This document shows, piece by piece, positions 15,853 through 24,899 of a stretch of 64,000 nucleotides of DNA. Below the pieces are notes generated by a model, which searched no databases, was not told where the DNA came from, and was given only the letters and a program-made list of their open reading frames with translations. This DNA is from Croceibacterium mercuriale. Lineage in GTDB: Bacteria > Pseudomonadota > Alphaproteobacteria > Sphingomonadales > Sphingomonadaceae. A program made the translations under genes and the position numbers. Position 1 is the stretch's first letter. Each line of letters opens with the position of its first letter. The DNA lies in contig NZ_JTDN01000003.1 of NCBI RefSeq assembly GCF_000802385.1, forward strand, positions 1-64,000. Direction: 5' to 3'.

Positions 15853-16759
15853 GACCCGCCTCCTCCTGATCCAGGCCGTAACCGGAAAATTGTGCCAGGA
15901 AGTTAAAGGCCTGCTCGGCCTTGGCGGCAGCGGTGATGATCGCCGTCTTGTCGGCCTTCATCAGCGAAACGAAGTGCTCGACATAGCTGGCGTGACTGTC
16001 GTGTAGTTCCGCCGGCAGGCCGAGTTCGTAGCAGACGCGCGCGGCCGTCAGTTCGGCGACGAGCTCTTCTGCCGAATAGGCCTTGTCGCCGAACCGCTTC
16101 CCGAACTCGCGATGCAGGCGGTCGGCTGCTCCGGTGGCGTGCCCAAGTTCATGGGCCAATGTGGCGGCGTGATGATCGCTCGACACGAATGAACGCAGCA
16201 GCGGCATCTGCACGTAGTCCCCGGCAGGTGAGTAGAACGCGCGGTTGCCGCCGTGTCGCACCTCGATCGGGATCGGTGCGAAGAAGGCGTCGATCTGTGC
16301 CTGCCGCTCCGATGGGCTCGGCGATGCCTCCGGGAGCGGATTCGGATAGAAATGTACCGGCAGGTTGTCGATCTGGGTTGCGTTGAAGACCCAGTATGAG
16401 CGCATGAAGCGGATGTGCCGGGTCGATTCCTCGCCGGTGCGGGCGTCCGTCTCGGTCTTGCTGGTGGTGTTAAAATAGATGCTCGGGTGCGCGGCCTCGC
16501 CGCGTCGGACCTGACCACCCAGCTCCTGCGCCTGCCGATAGGTCATCCAGTAGCGCGAGCCATAGCCCATGCCGTCGGCAACCGCCCACAGGTACAGCGC
16601 GTTGATGCCGGTGTAGCGCTGGCCGCCGGCGCGCAGCGGTGCACCGCCTGCGCCAGTGGTCATCCAAGGGCGGCGCCAGGGCAACACGCCCTGCTCGATC
16701 TTGGACAGGATCAGGTCGGTGATTTCCTGCGCGACGTCGCGCTTCGGGCCATTGCGCAT
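15821..16759 (-). CDS. ardC: ArdC-type ssDNA-binding and zincin metallopeptidase protein
   Basis: A 312-residue protein with the two-domain ArdC layout. The N-terminal ssDNA-binding domain (DUF1738) is seen as QGVLPWRRPW, YTGINALYLW, SRYWMTYRQAQELGGQVRRGE and a YWVFNATQI strand. The C-terminal zincin-like peptidase has HELGH at residues 203-207 followed by ATGAADRL and a downstream EELVAELTAA helix that supplies the third ligand. ArdC proteins protect incoming plasmid DNA from restriction during conjugation and act in the recipient cytoplasm. AGGAGACGCGCC precedes the start. An upstream extension of the frame has no ribosome site. Confidence 0.85.
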   Translation of the reverse strand: MRNGPKRDVAQEITDLILSKIEQGVLPWRRPWMTTGAGGAPLRAGGQRYTGINALYLWAVADGMGYGSRYWMTYRQAQELGGQVRRGEAAHPSIYFNTTSKTETDARTGEESTRHIRFMRSYWVFNATQIDNLPVHFYPNPLPEASPSPSERQAQIDAFFAPIPIEVRHGGNRAFYSPAGDYVQMPLLRSFVSSDHHAATLAHELGHATGAADRLHREFGKRFGDKAYSAEELVAELTAARVCYELGLPAELHDSHASYVEHFVSLMKADKTAIITAAAKAEQAFNFLAQFSGYGLDQEEAGHVTSALPAHA

Positions 16760-16795
16760 GGCGCGTCTCCTTGGGTGGCGGGATGCACGAAAGAA

Positions 16796-16821
16796 GGCCC
16801 GGAGCGTCACCGCCCCGGGCC
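16796..16821 (-). terminator. GC-rich hairpin between ParB-like gene and ardC
   Basis: An 11-bp stem (GGCCCGGAGCG / CGCCCCGGGCC, one mismatch) with a TCAC loop lies in the gap between the ParB-like gene's stop and the ardC start. No clear U-run follows, so it may attenuate transcription or separate transcripts. Confidence 0.45.
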
Positions 16822-16850
16822 AAGGTTCATCAGGAGGAGCTTGGGGCCTT

Positions 16851-19010
16851 TCAGCCCATCATCGCCGCTTCCTCGTCGGCGATCTGGTCATTGGCGACGC
16901 CGGCACCGTCATCGTCGTCGTTGTCGGCACCACCGTTACCGTCATGGCCATCGATGGCGTCATCATCGTGCGGTCCGTCGAGCGCGTCGGCACCGAGATC
17001 ATCGGTCGCCCCGCCCTCCTCGCCGTCGGCATCATCGGCATCGTCCACGTCCGCCGGCACCTCCGGAGCGGCGAGATCGAACCGCATCGCCGGCGGCACC
17101 CATTCGACCGCGCGGTCGCGCACCTCCGGCTCGACGATGCTCTCGCCGGCGAACAGCTTGCTGCAGGCCGCGGACAGGTCGGGCTTCTTGGAGGCGGCAT
17201 AGCGGGCGGCCAGTTCGGCGCCGCCCACGTCGGTCAGCGCCGCGAGGCACTGCGTCTTGCTGATCCGGTCGAAGAAGTTCTCCGACGTCGGCCGCCACAA
17301 CGCCGGCACATCGATCTCGAGCAGCGTGCCCAGCAGTGCGTGAACCGGATGGTAGGCGCTGCCGTAGCCCTTCTTGGCTTCGAGCGAAGTCGCCACGGTA
17401 TAGGCGAGCCATGCGGCTTTGGCGTCATCGTCGAGCGCGCGGAAGGCGATGAACCGGTCGACCACCGACTTGGGTTCGCGCCAGCTGGCATCGAGCGCAT
17501 CGCGGGCCTCGGCTAGCATGGTCTCGGCCGTCCCTTGCGGAATGTCGCCGCGCGCCGGATCCTGCGGCCGCCCGGCGCTGATCGACGTGCCCTTGTCGGA
17601 CGCATACTCGCTGGCCGCGAGGCTGAAGATCGCGAAGTCGAGCGCCAAGCCCGGATCGCCCAGCAGCGAGGCCGCCAGGATGTTGCGCCGCTGAACCGCC
17701 AGCTGATCGAACAGCGACTGGCTGATCTTCTTGCCGTCGGGCGCCGCCGCCTCGGCCGATTCCGGCGTCTTGTCGCCGCCGCGCGGAGCCGGTTCGGAGA
17801 ATGAGCCGCCGGTGATCGCCCCGCTGTCGTCGGTCTCGAGCCGCAGCACCTTCTCGCTGTAGTAGTCCGGCTCCAGCACCATCTCGCCCTGCTTGGACAA
17901 GATCAGGAAGCGGCCGACCTCTCCCTTCCACTCCTCCGGCAGCACGCGCACCGGGTTGCTCAGCTCGCTGAGTTCGGTCTCGAGCCCTTCGTACTCCTTC
18001 TCGGCGGCGAGCACCTCGGCGTCGCGCGCCTCGCTGTCCTCAGCCGTCTCGTCATCGATCAGTTCGACCAGGACCTCCATGCGCTCATGGATCTGATCGA
18101 TCCGCAACGCCGCTTCCTCGCTGATCGGCGCGGGCGGCAACCGCACGGCGTTGAGCTTCAGCTCGGTCTTGACGTTGTAGCTGTAGGTGCTTGCCACCGG
18201 CCAGACACAGCCGATGCCGAGGTCCGCCATCAGCCGGGCGGCTTCAGCTTCCATCTTCTCGCCCACGAGCCGCTGGACGATCTCGACATCGAGCCAGGAA
18301 TCGGCGGCCACGTCGCTGAACAGGTCGCGCTCGATCCGGCCACCGGCGGCGGTGTAGGCACCCTCGCCGATCAGCAGCGCTAGCGGATCGGTGCCGGCGA
18401 CAGCCTGGCCGGCGATGGTCCGGCGGATGTTGTCGGGGGTCTGCGAGTAGCTGTGGCGCAGCTGCTCGAACACGCGCAGCTGCACGTCGTGCTGATCGGT
18501 GCTGGCATAGGCCTTGGCGAGCTCGAGCGTGATCTTGCCGCTCGCCAGCGCATCGAAGATCGGCTCGGCCAGCGCGGCAAGCCGCAGGCGCCCATCCACG
18601 AACCGCTGGGTCTGCCCGAACCGCTTGGCGACGGCGGCGGTATCGTCACCTTCCTTGATGAAGTGCTGGAACGCGCGGCACTCTTCCGCCGGCGTCATTG
18701 CGAGACGCTGGAAGTTCTCGGCCAGCGAAACCTCGGAAGCGCTCTCTTCGCTGCCTTCCAGCAGCTTGCATTCGATCTCGACCGTCGGCTCCCATGCACC
18801 GCGATCGACGATCATGCCGATCCCGCGCAGGCGCCGCCCACCGGCGATCACCGCGTAGAACCCGCGCTTCTTGGCCTTGGTGACCACAAGGTTCTGCAGC
18901 AGGCCATGGGCCTCGATGTCGAGCGACAGCTGCTCGTCGGCGTCGCTGTTATGGGTCTTGCGGACATTGCTGTCGCTGAGCACGAGCTTGTTGAAGGGAA
19001 TGAGCATCAT
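16851..19010 (-). CDS. ParB/RepB-like nuclease-domain protein with acidic tail
   Basis: A 719-residue protein whose first 120 residues are a ParB N-domain: MMLIPFNKLVLSDSNVRK, then LLQNLVVTKAKKRGFYAVIAGGRRLRG, where AGGRRLRG replaces the usual GERRLRA. A helix-turn-helix-like segment follows (TPAEECRAFQHFIKEGDDTAAVAKRFGQTQRFVDGRLRL). The long middle is unassigned. The last 70 residues are extremely acidic and Asp/Gly-rich, which could mimic DNA or bind basic partners. This is not the segregation ParB (that gene is at 27.5 kb); such long relatives are common beside ardC and strawberry-notch genes. The start is chosen from the conserved N-terminus. Confidence 0.8.
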   Translation of the reverse strand: MMLIPFNKLVLSDSNVRKTHNSDADEQLSLDIEAHGLLQNLVVTKAKKRGFYAVIAGGRRLRGIGMIVDRGAWEPTVEIECKLLEGSEESASEVSLAENFQRLAMTPAEECRAFQHFIKEGDDTAAVAKRFGQTQRFVDGRLRLAALAEPIFDALASGKITLELAKAYASTDQHDVQLRVFEQLRHSYSQTPDNIRRTIAGQAVAGTDPLALLIGEGAYTAAGGRIERDLFSDVAADSWLDVEIVQRLVGEKMEAEAARLMADLGIGCVWPVASTYSYNVKTELKLNAVRLPPAPISEEAALRIDQIHERMEVLVELIDDETAEDSEARDAEVLAAEKEYEGLETELSELSNPVRVLPEEWKGEVGRFLILSKQGEMVLEPDYYSEKVLRLETDDSGAITGGSFSEPAPRGGDKTPESAEAAAPDGKKISQSLFDQLAVQRRNILAASLLGDPGLALDFAIFSLAASEYASDKGTSISAGRPQDPARGDIPQGTAETMLAEARDALDASWREPKSVVDRFIAFRALDDDAKAAWLAYTVATSLEAKKGYGSAYHPVHALLGTLLEIDVPALWRPTSENFFDRISKTQCLAALTDVGGAELAARYAASKKPDLSAACSKLFAGESIVEPEVRDRAVEWVPPAMRFDLAAPEVPADVDDADDADGEEGGATDDLGADALDGPHDDDAIDGHDGNGGADNDDDDGAGVANDQIADEEAAMMG

Positions 19011-19049
19011 TTCGTCTCCTGATCTGCCCGCCCCATTCGACGGACACCC

Positions 19050-19071
19050 ATTCCCCTCCCCCTCCTCTTTC
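19050..19071 (-). repeat. polypurine intergenic tract, copy 6
   Basis: TTCCCCTCCCCCTCCTCTTT lies directly after the strawberry-notch stop codon and about 40 nt before the ParB-like start. Confidence 0.6.
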
Positions 19072-19078
19072 CCGGGCC

Positions 19079-22000
19079 TCAGACCGCCGCCAGCACTGCG
19101 CCGATGATCTCGCGCGCGCGGTCGCCCCTGGGCACAAAGACGCGCGTCTTGTAAGCGATGATCTCGGTGAAGCAGCCGAGGCTCTTCAGCCATGGCAGAC
19201 GTGCCCCCAACTCGCCGGCGAGCTCGACGCGGTATTCACCGGCAACCAGCGAGCGCTTGATGGTGACCGCGAAGGGCCGCGTCAGCGTGGTCGGGCGATG
19301 GCCTTCAAGGGCATCCATGATGCCATCGGCAGTGGGCGTGTAGCTGTCCTCGGCGCCGAACTTCGTCAGCACGCCGGCGACGTCGCTCTCGTGGACCAGG
19401 CGCCCGAGCCAGCTATTGCCGGTTTCGTCGACGATCCGGTTCACCGCCATCGTGTCGCGTGGCAACGCCGACCAGATCGGCAGCAGCAGGCCAGTGGCGA
19501 GATAGCGCGTCTCGCGACTGATCTTCGTCGCGGCCTCGTCCACTTCCGCCTGCCACAGTTCAGCAAAGCGGGCCTCGTCGCACGTCTCCCATGCGGTTTC
19601 GGCAAGATCGGCCAGGAACTTGTAGTCGCGGGTCAGGGGGCGGTGCAGGACGACACGCGGGAGCAGCTCGCCATTGTCCTCCATGAAGCTGCGGGCGCGC
19701 TCGCACAGCGCGACGCGCCGGCTCTTGCCATTGACCATCAGCCGGGCGTCGGTCGCCCATTCGCGCATCCCGAGGACCCGGTCGAGCGACATGGAGGTGT
19801 AGCGCTGCTGCAGCTCGATCGTCAGCAGGTGCGAGGTCGCGCCGGTCCGCTCGTCGGTGCGCAGCACCACGTCCTGGATCACGCTGGCCTGGTCGACCTG
19901 GATCGTCTCCACGCCGATATCGAGCTTGCCCGCTTCGCGCGCGGCCGCGACCCGCTTCTCGACCAGCGATAGGAACTCGTCGAAGATCGCGTTCTGGATC
20001 CCGATCGGCAGCGCCAGGATCCGGTTGAGCCAGCGCTGTATCGGCGGCAGGTCCTCGACCAGCACCCCGCCCTCACCCAGCAGCTTCAGCCCTGAGCGTT
20101 CCTGGAACTCGACCATGGTCGTGCTCTTGAGCTTGCCGCTGGCGAGAAGGTCGAACCAGGTCACCAGCGCCGCCTTGGCGTACTCGCTTTCGAGGTTGTC
20201 GGCCGGGTCGAACAGGTTCTGACCTCCGGTCTGCCGCTGCCCGCGGGTGAGCGCGCCCAGGCTGTCGAGACGGCGGGCGATCGTGCTGGTGAAGCGCAGC
20301 TCACCCTTGCAGTCGGTGGTCACCGGGCGGAACAGCGGGGTTGCGGCCTGATGCGTGCGATGGGTGCGGCCCAGACCCTGTATGGCGCGATCAGCGCGCC
20401 AACCCGGCTCGAGCAGGAAGTGAACCCGCTGCTGCTGGTTCTTCGCATCGAGGCTCGCGTGGTAGGAACGGCCGGTGCCGCCGGCATCCGAGAACACCAG
20501 CACGCGCTTGCCGCCGCCCATGAAGGCATCGGTCTCGGCCTGGTTGGTCCGGCCCGAGCGGGTCTCCAGCTTCTGCGAGCCGTCGGACTGCACCAGCAGC
20601 CGCTTGGTGCGTCCGGTCACCTCGGCCACGATGTCAGTGCCATAGTGCTCGATCAGCCCGTCGAGCGCCGGCTTGATCGGCGGCATCGCGCAGATCTGCT
20701 CGATCATCTCCGCCTTCCTGGCCTCGGCCTGCTGGTTGATGACCGGACGGCCGAAATCGTCGAACATCGGACGCGAGCGGATCTCGTTCGTGTCGTCCCG
20801 GTAGGTTTCCATCTGCTGGGTCGGGAAGGCGCGGTCGAGATAGTCGATCACGTTCTCTCGCGGTGACAGGTCCACTTCCAGCGCGGCACGCTCCTCCGGT
20901 GAGAGCGCGTTCAGCCGGCGATCGAGGATGCTTTCGGCCGTGGAGACCAGCTGCACCACCACGGATTGATCCGCATCCAGATGCGCGTCAACCGCAGCGA
21001 TCAGGCTTGGGAGCTTCATGCTCAGCAGCACCTGGTTGAAGAACCGCTGCTTGGAGGACTCAAACCGCGATCGGGCGGCCGCCAGCGCGCCGCTGTTCTG
21101 CGTCCCGCCTTCGATGGGATCGACCACTTCGGTCAGCGCCAGCGCCGCTTCCAGGTTGGCATGGATCACGGCCCATGCGTCAGCATAGGCATCGTAGATG
21201 GCGATCTGATCGGGCGTGAGTTCGTGCTTCAGGATCTCGTACTCGACCCCGGCGAAGCTGAGTGCCCGGGCCTGGTAGAGCCCCATCGCCTTCAGGTCGC
21301 GGCTGACCAGTTCCATCGCCGCAATGCCGCCGGCGCGGATCTGGCTGATGAAGCTCTCCCGGTTCTCGAACGCGGTGCCGGGTCCCCACAGCGGCAGGCG
21401 CACCGCATAGGCCAGATTGTTCACGTCAGAGGCTCCGGTGGCGGAGGCGTAGAGCACCCGCGCGCGTGGCAGGTAGTTCTGTAGCAGTACGCCGGCGATG
21501 CCTTGCTGCGACCCCTTCTTGGCGCCGAGCATCCCCTCCCCGCCGGCGACGCCGCCCATCTCGTGGCTCTCGTCGAACGCGATCACGCCATCGAAGTCCG
21601 GTCCCGCCCATTCGAGCAGCTGCTGCAGCCGGGTCGCATCCTGGCGCCCACTGCGCAGCGTGGGATAGGTGGCGAAGATGATTCCTTCATTGTGCGGGAT
21701 CGGCTGATCGATCTTCCACGCGGACAGGGGCTGGATGTCGGCCGCCATGCCGCCGAGCGCGCTCCAGTCGCGTCGGGCGTCCTCCAGCAGCGGCTCGTTC
21801 TTGCTGATCCAGATCGCCTTGCGCCGCCCGGCAAGCCAGTTGTCGAGAATGCAGCCGGCGACCTGCCGGCCCTTCCCCGCTCCGGTGCCGTCGCCCAGGA
21901 AGTAGCCCTTGCGATAGCTGGCGCCATTGGCGTCCGGGTCGAGCCCGACGCCCTCCTTCTGCGGCTTGAAGGTGCCCGGCAGAAACTGGTCCCACGCATT

Positions 22001-23308
22001 GCCGGCATAGATCACCGTCTCGAGCTGGGCTTCGGACAGGCCGGCGCCGGTGAGGATCCGTTCCGGGAGCGTCGGGGTATAGGCCGGGATCGGTGCTGGG
22101 ATCGAGCCCATGGCGACGGACTCCACCAGCGGCGTGGGGTGCCCCGCGGCGCCGGCGATCTCGATCCGGCTCGGCCGATACGGCAGATAGACCCCCTTCT
22201 GCTCGCCAAGGGCGCGGGGCTGCTGCAAGGCTTCATAGCTGACTGCCGTGAGCGCATGGGTCCGCGCAACCCTCTTCGGCGCCGTCGCCGGGCGCGGAGC
22301 GGTACGCATGGCGCGGAACAGCGACGGTTTTGCCGGGGGCTTCGCGGCCGCTGCCGGCACAGGGCGGACAGGCGTCGCACGCAACGGTCGCCGCGCAGGG
22401 ATGGTGACCACATAAGCGAGCTCCGCCACGCTGTCGCGCGCAATCACCGTCGGGCTGATGTTCCCCGGTGCCTTGTCGATCACATACAGCCGCACGGCCA
22501 CGCTGGTGCCTTGCTTTTGGTAGCACTTCGACAGCCGGCAGGAGGTTGCCACCGTGCAGTCGGCCAGCGTCTCCTTGTACGCCACTTCCATGCGCGCGCT
22601 TGTGGTGAACCAGTCTGGCATGATCGCGACGATGCGGCCTCCAGGCGCGGTCTTGGCGATCGCCGAGCGCAGGTGCCGCACCGCGGCGAAGCTGTCGCTG
22701 CCCCGCCCTTCCGAGCGCGAGAATGGCGGGTTCATGATGGTGAGAGTGGGGCGCAGCTCCGCCGGCAGCAGCGAGGTCAGCATTGCGCCATCGACGCCGG
22801 TGATCGTGGCGCCGGCGAACAGGAGCTGCACCTTCTCGCGGCGCCGGGCATCGAGTTCGTTGAGGTGGAGCGCGGCTACCTGCGGCAGCATGACGGCCAG
22901 CATCCCGTGCCCGGCGCTGGGCTCGAGCACGATGTCGTCAGCCCGGGGCTGCGCCAGCACGGCCGCCAGCGCGGCGAGGTCCGCCGGCGTCGAGAACTGC
23001 TGGTAGCGGATCTGGTCTTCGCTGCGAACGGTCTGCGTCGGCAGGCTCTGCACCAGGTCGCTGTATCTGGCGACGGTGGCCAGGTCGGTCGGAGAGGATT
23101 GCGCCGCCAGGTGCTGCACGACACCCGCTTCCATCATCTCGAAAGCGTCGCGCTGGCTCCACCGGCCGTCGGCGGAGCCGCCACCGTGGAGATCGGTCAT
23201 GGCCGCGAACAGCACCCGCTTGTTGAAGCTGGTACTGGCGATCGCGGACGCGATGGCGGTGATGGTGGCGCCCATCCGGGTCGCCTGGTGGTCGAAGAGG
23301 TCGGTCAT
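19079..23308 (-). CDS. strawberry-notch family helicase with N-terminal methyltransferase
   Basis: A 1,409-residue cytoplasmic protein. The N-terminal domain is a SAM-dependent methyltransferase: EPSAGHGM at residues 129-136 binds SAM and NPPF at 193-196 is the N6-adenine-type catalytic motif. The central strawberry-notch helicase has a Walker A variant GDGTGAGKGR (472-481) and a DESH box (579-582). The C-terminal part carries LVFSDAGGTGRSYHA and IQGLGRTHRTHQ, the helicase motif VI region. Related methyltransferase-helicase fusions include phage P1 DarB, which protects DNA from restriction. The start is supported by AGGAGCG. It sits between the Toprim gene and the ParB-like gene. Confidence 0.85.
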   Translation of the reverse strand: MTDLFDHQATRMGATITAIASAIASTSFNKRVLFAAMTDLHGGGSADGRWSQRDAFEMMEAGVVQHLAAQSSPTDLATVARYSDLVQSLPTQTVRSEDQIRYQQFSTPADLAALAAVLAQPRADDIVLEPSAGHGMLAVMLPQVAALHLNELDARRREKVQLLFAGATITGVDGAMLTSLLPAELRPTLTIMNPPFSRSEGRGSDSFAAVRHLRSAIAKTAPGGRIVAIMPDWFTTSARMEVAYKETLADCTVATSCRLSKCYQKQGTSVAVRLYVIDKAPGNISPTVIARDSVAELAYVVTIPARRPLRATPVRPVPAAAAKPPAKPSLFRAMRTAPRPATAPKRVARTHALTAVSYEALQQPRALGEQKGVYLPYRPSRIEIAGAAGHPTPLVESVAMGSIPAPIPAYTPTLPERILTGAGLSEAQLETVIYAGNAWDQFLPGTFKPQKEGVGLDPDANGASYRKGYFLGDGTGAGKGRQVAGCILDNWLAGRRKAIWISKNEPLLEDARRDWSALGGMAADIQPLSAWKIDQPIPHNEGIIFATYPTLRSGRQDATRLQQLLEWAGPDFDGVIAFDESHEMGGVAGGEGMLGAKKGSQQGIAGVLLQNYLPRARVLYASATGASDVNNLAYAVRLPLWGPGTAFENRESFISQIRAGGIAAMELVSRDLKAMGLYQARALSFAGVEYEILKHELTPDQIAIYDAYADAWAVIHANLEAALALTEVVDPIEGGTQNSGALAAARSRFESSKQRFFNQVLLSMKLPSLIAAVDAHLDADQSVVVQLVSTAESILDRRLNALSPEERAALEVDLSPRENVIDYLDRAFPTQQMETYRDDTNEIRSRPMFDDFGRPVINQQAEARKAEMIEQICAMPPIKPALDGLIEHYGTDIVAEVTGRTKRLLVQSDGSQKLETRSGRTNQAETDAFMGGGKRVLVFSDAGGTGRSYHASLDAKNQQQRVHFLLEPGWRADRAIQGLGRTHRTHQAATPLFRPVTTDCKGELRFTSTIARRLDSLGALTRGQRQTGGQNLFDPADNLESEYAKAALVTWFDLLASGKLKSTTMVEFQERSGLKLLGEGGVLVEDLPPIQRWLNRILALPIGIQNAIFDEFLSLVEKRVAAAREAGKLDIGVETIQVDQASVIQDVVLRTDERTGATSHLLTIELQQRYTSMSLDRVLGMREWATDARLMVNGKSRRVALCERARSFMEDNGELLPRVVLHRPLTRDYKFLADLAETAWETCDEARFAELWQAEVDEAATKISRETRYLATGLLLPIWSALPRDTMAVNRIVDETGNSWLGRLVHESDVAGVLTKFGAEDSYTPTADGIMDALEGHRPTTLTRPFAVTIKRSLVAGEYRVELAGELGARLPWLKSLGCFTEIIAYKTRVFVPRGDRAREIIGAVLAAV

Positions 23309-23340
23309 TGCACGCTCCTGATGCTGATGCCCCCACCAGC

Positions 23341-23355
23341 ATCCCCCTCCCCTTT
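23341..23355 (-). repeat. polypurine intergenic tract, copy 7
   Basis: ATCCCCCTCCCCTTTC lies about 33-47 nt upstream of the strawberry-notch start, in the same orientation as the other copies. Confidence 0.5.
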
Positions 23356-23383
23356 CGCTTGTCCTGGGTCGGGGTTCAGGGCG

Positions 23384-24232
23384 TCAGGTGACGGGCGGAG
23401 CTGTCGCCTCGTTGACGGCTGACCAATCCTTGTGCGGTGCCGGAGGGGTGCGTCGCTCGATGGCCAGGCCGGCGCGCCGGTAGGCGGCGATTGCCTTCTC
23501 GGCCCCGCGCTCGCCCTCCGCGTCCCGGTCTTCGGCGATCAGCAGCTTCGTCAGTGTGTTCGGCAACTGGACCAGCGGCAGACGCCGGGCGCCGAGCGGC
23601 GACCAGCACACAATGCCGTGCAGCCGCGTGAATGCCGCGGCGTCCTCGAAAGATTCCGCCAGCGCCAACACCGTCCCGTGCAAGGCAGGTTGCCACGCAC
23701 CCGTGCCTGGCCGTCCAAGCATGAACTTGCCCCGATGCCACGATGTTTCGGGATCGAGCAGGATCCGCTGGATGGCGGTCAGCTCCCGACCGTGCCGCAC
23801 CGCCACAAGCAGTGCTGGCAGAAACACCGTCAGCGGCTTTGGTCGGAACGGGCAGCGTGGGTGGAACCGGATGTCGGGCAGGTCGTGAGGGAGGTGACGC
23901 TGTGCGAGATAGCGCTCGGCTAGGGTGCCGCCGACCTCGCGCGCCTGATCCCACAGCCTCTGGACATTCGCAGTCCCCTGCCCCGCCCTGATGTCCGGCA
24001 TCGGGGCGCCGCGTTTAGGATCCAGGCGCCCGATTTCGCGCAGCACGGTCTCGCGATCGCAACCTGCAAAGCAGGTGACAAGCATGCCGCTGTCGCCCTG
24101 GCGGATCGATAAAGAAGGGGTGTTGTCGATGTGAGCCGGGCATCGGCACATGGCTTGGTTACCGCGCCACGTGCCGCCGAGCGCGGCCACGATGTCGACG
24201 GTTTTTTGAGTTGGTGGCTGGGCGATCAGCAT
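23384..24232 (-). CDS. Toprim / CHC2 zinc-finger primase-like protein
   Basis: A 282-residue primase-like protein. The N-terminal zinc finger is CRCPAHIDNTPSLSIRQGD...VTCFAGC (about residues 29-57), a CHC2-type arrangement. The Toprim domain follows near 195-235 with the conserved acid in LAESFEDAAAF and the DxD-type motif in LLIAEDRDAEGERGAEKA. Such proteins are probably involved in priming or processing transferred plasmid DNA. The start MLIAQPPTQ has GGAGAGGA about 5 nt upstream. It is the first gene of the leftward backbone transcript, about 700 bp from rep. Confidence 0.8.
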   Translation of the reverse strand: MLIAQPPTQKTVDIVAALGGTWRGNQAMCRCPAHIDNTPSLSIRQGDSGMLVTCFAGCDRETVLREIGRLDPKRGAPMPDIRAGQGTANVQRLWDQAREVGGTLAERYLAQRHLPHDLPDIRFHPRCPFRPKPLTVFLPALLVAVRHGRELTAIQRILLDPETSWHRGKFMLGRPGTGAWQPALHGTVLALAESFEDAAAFTRLHGIVCWSPLGARRLPLVQLPNTLTKLLIAEDRDAEGERGAEKAIAAYRRAGLAIERRTPPAPHKDWSAVNEATAPPVT

Positions 24233-24258
24233 CGAAATCCTCTCCTTTTCGTGCCGCC

Positions 24259-24276
24259 CTTCCCTCTCCCCTTCGA
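24259..24276 (-). repeat. polypurine intergenic tract, copy 8
   Basis: CTTCCCTCTCCCCTTC lies about 27-44 nt upstream of the Toprim start, an imperfect copy. Confidence 0.45.
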
Positions 24277-24669
24277 CAAGCCCAGACCCTCACTTTTTCG
24301 GTTTGAATACGACCTTTGCAAGGGTGCTCACGACTTGATCGATCCATGCGCTTCGCCGAATCATCGTGGTTTGAACGCAACTGGTCAGCGACGTGCGACA
24401 AGCTCAGGATCGTCGTTTGTACTGCGGACGCTACCTACGATGACGATCTTGCACTGATTTCTCCGAACAGCGACGGTCCATGCCGTTGGTGCTTGCGTCT
24501 TACGAAGGCAGCAGCGCTGGTCGCTAATTTGATGTAGCGGATACGCTGTGATGCTGGCGTGAATCTGTCTCTATAAAAACGCCGCTGCTTGCAGCGGGAG
24601 ATTCTTGATTCAGATGATTCAGATTCAGCTTCGAAAAACCCTCGAGTTTCAACAACGTAGACCGGTCTT

Positions 24670-24775
24670 CCTGACCGCGCGGGGGATTAAGCCTGACTTC
24701 CTGGGGGAAGTGAGCCTTACCTCTTGGGGGGGATGTCCTTACCTCCTGGGGGCATTCCTGACCTCTTGGGGGCTC
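24670..24775 (+). repeat. five iterons upstream of rep
   Basis: Direct repeats of CCTGACCTCTTGGGGG or close variants begin at about 24670, 24692, 24715, 24737 and 24757, spaced 20-23 bp (two helical turns). The first is the most diverged. Such arrays are the Rep-binding sites that start and limit replication in Rep_3 plasmids. Confidence 0.85.
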
Positions 24776-24867
24776 GTGTTTGATCACTCGTTTGCGCCTT
24801 GCTGAAGGTGCGAGTTGAGCACCTCTTTCCGGTCACCGCTACACTCTCCTGGGTTCACTCTCTTATC

Positions 24868-24899
24868 CTGACCTGACTTGACGGAGAAGGACAGGTCAG
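24868..24899. promoter_or_regulatory. inverted half-iterons upstream of rep (Rep operator candidate)
   Basis: CTGACCTG (24868-24875) and CAGGTCAG (24892-24899) form an 8-bp inverted repeat separated by 16 bp. The arms equal the iteron core CCTGACCT. Rep_3 initiators commonly repress their own gene by binding such inverted half-iterons as dimers. It lies about 40-70 bp upstream of the rep start. Confidence 0.65.

Noticed and set aside
21503-23422. Long plus-strand open frame (639 codons) opposite the strawberry-notch gene
   Set aside because: Its translation is Arg/Gly/Ala-rich with no motifs. The minus strand encodes clear methyltransferase and helicase motifs, so this is a high-GC shadow.
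24670-24775. Possible CRISPR array
   Set aside because: The repeats are about 16 bp with 4-7 bp gaps, far too short for repeats plus spacers, and lie beside a Rep_3 gene.
24524-24787. Minus-strand frame with repeating PPRG..QEVR peptide units
   Set aside because: The repetition is simply the translation of the iteron array; there is no ribosome site.
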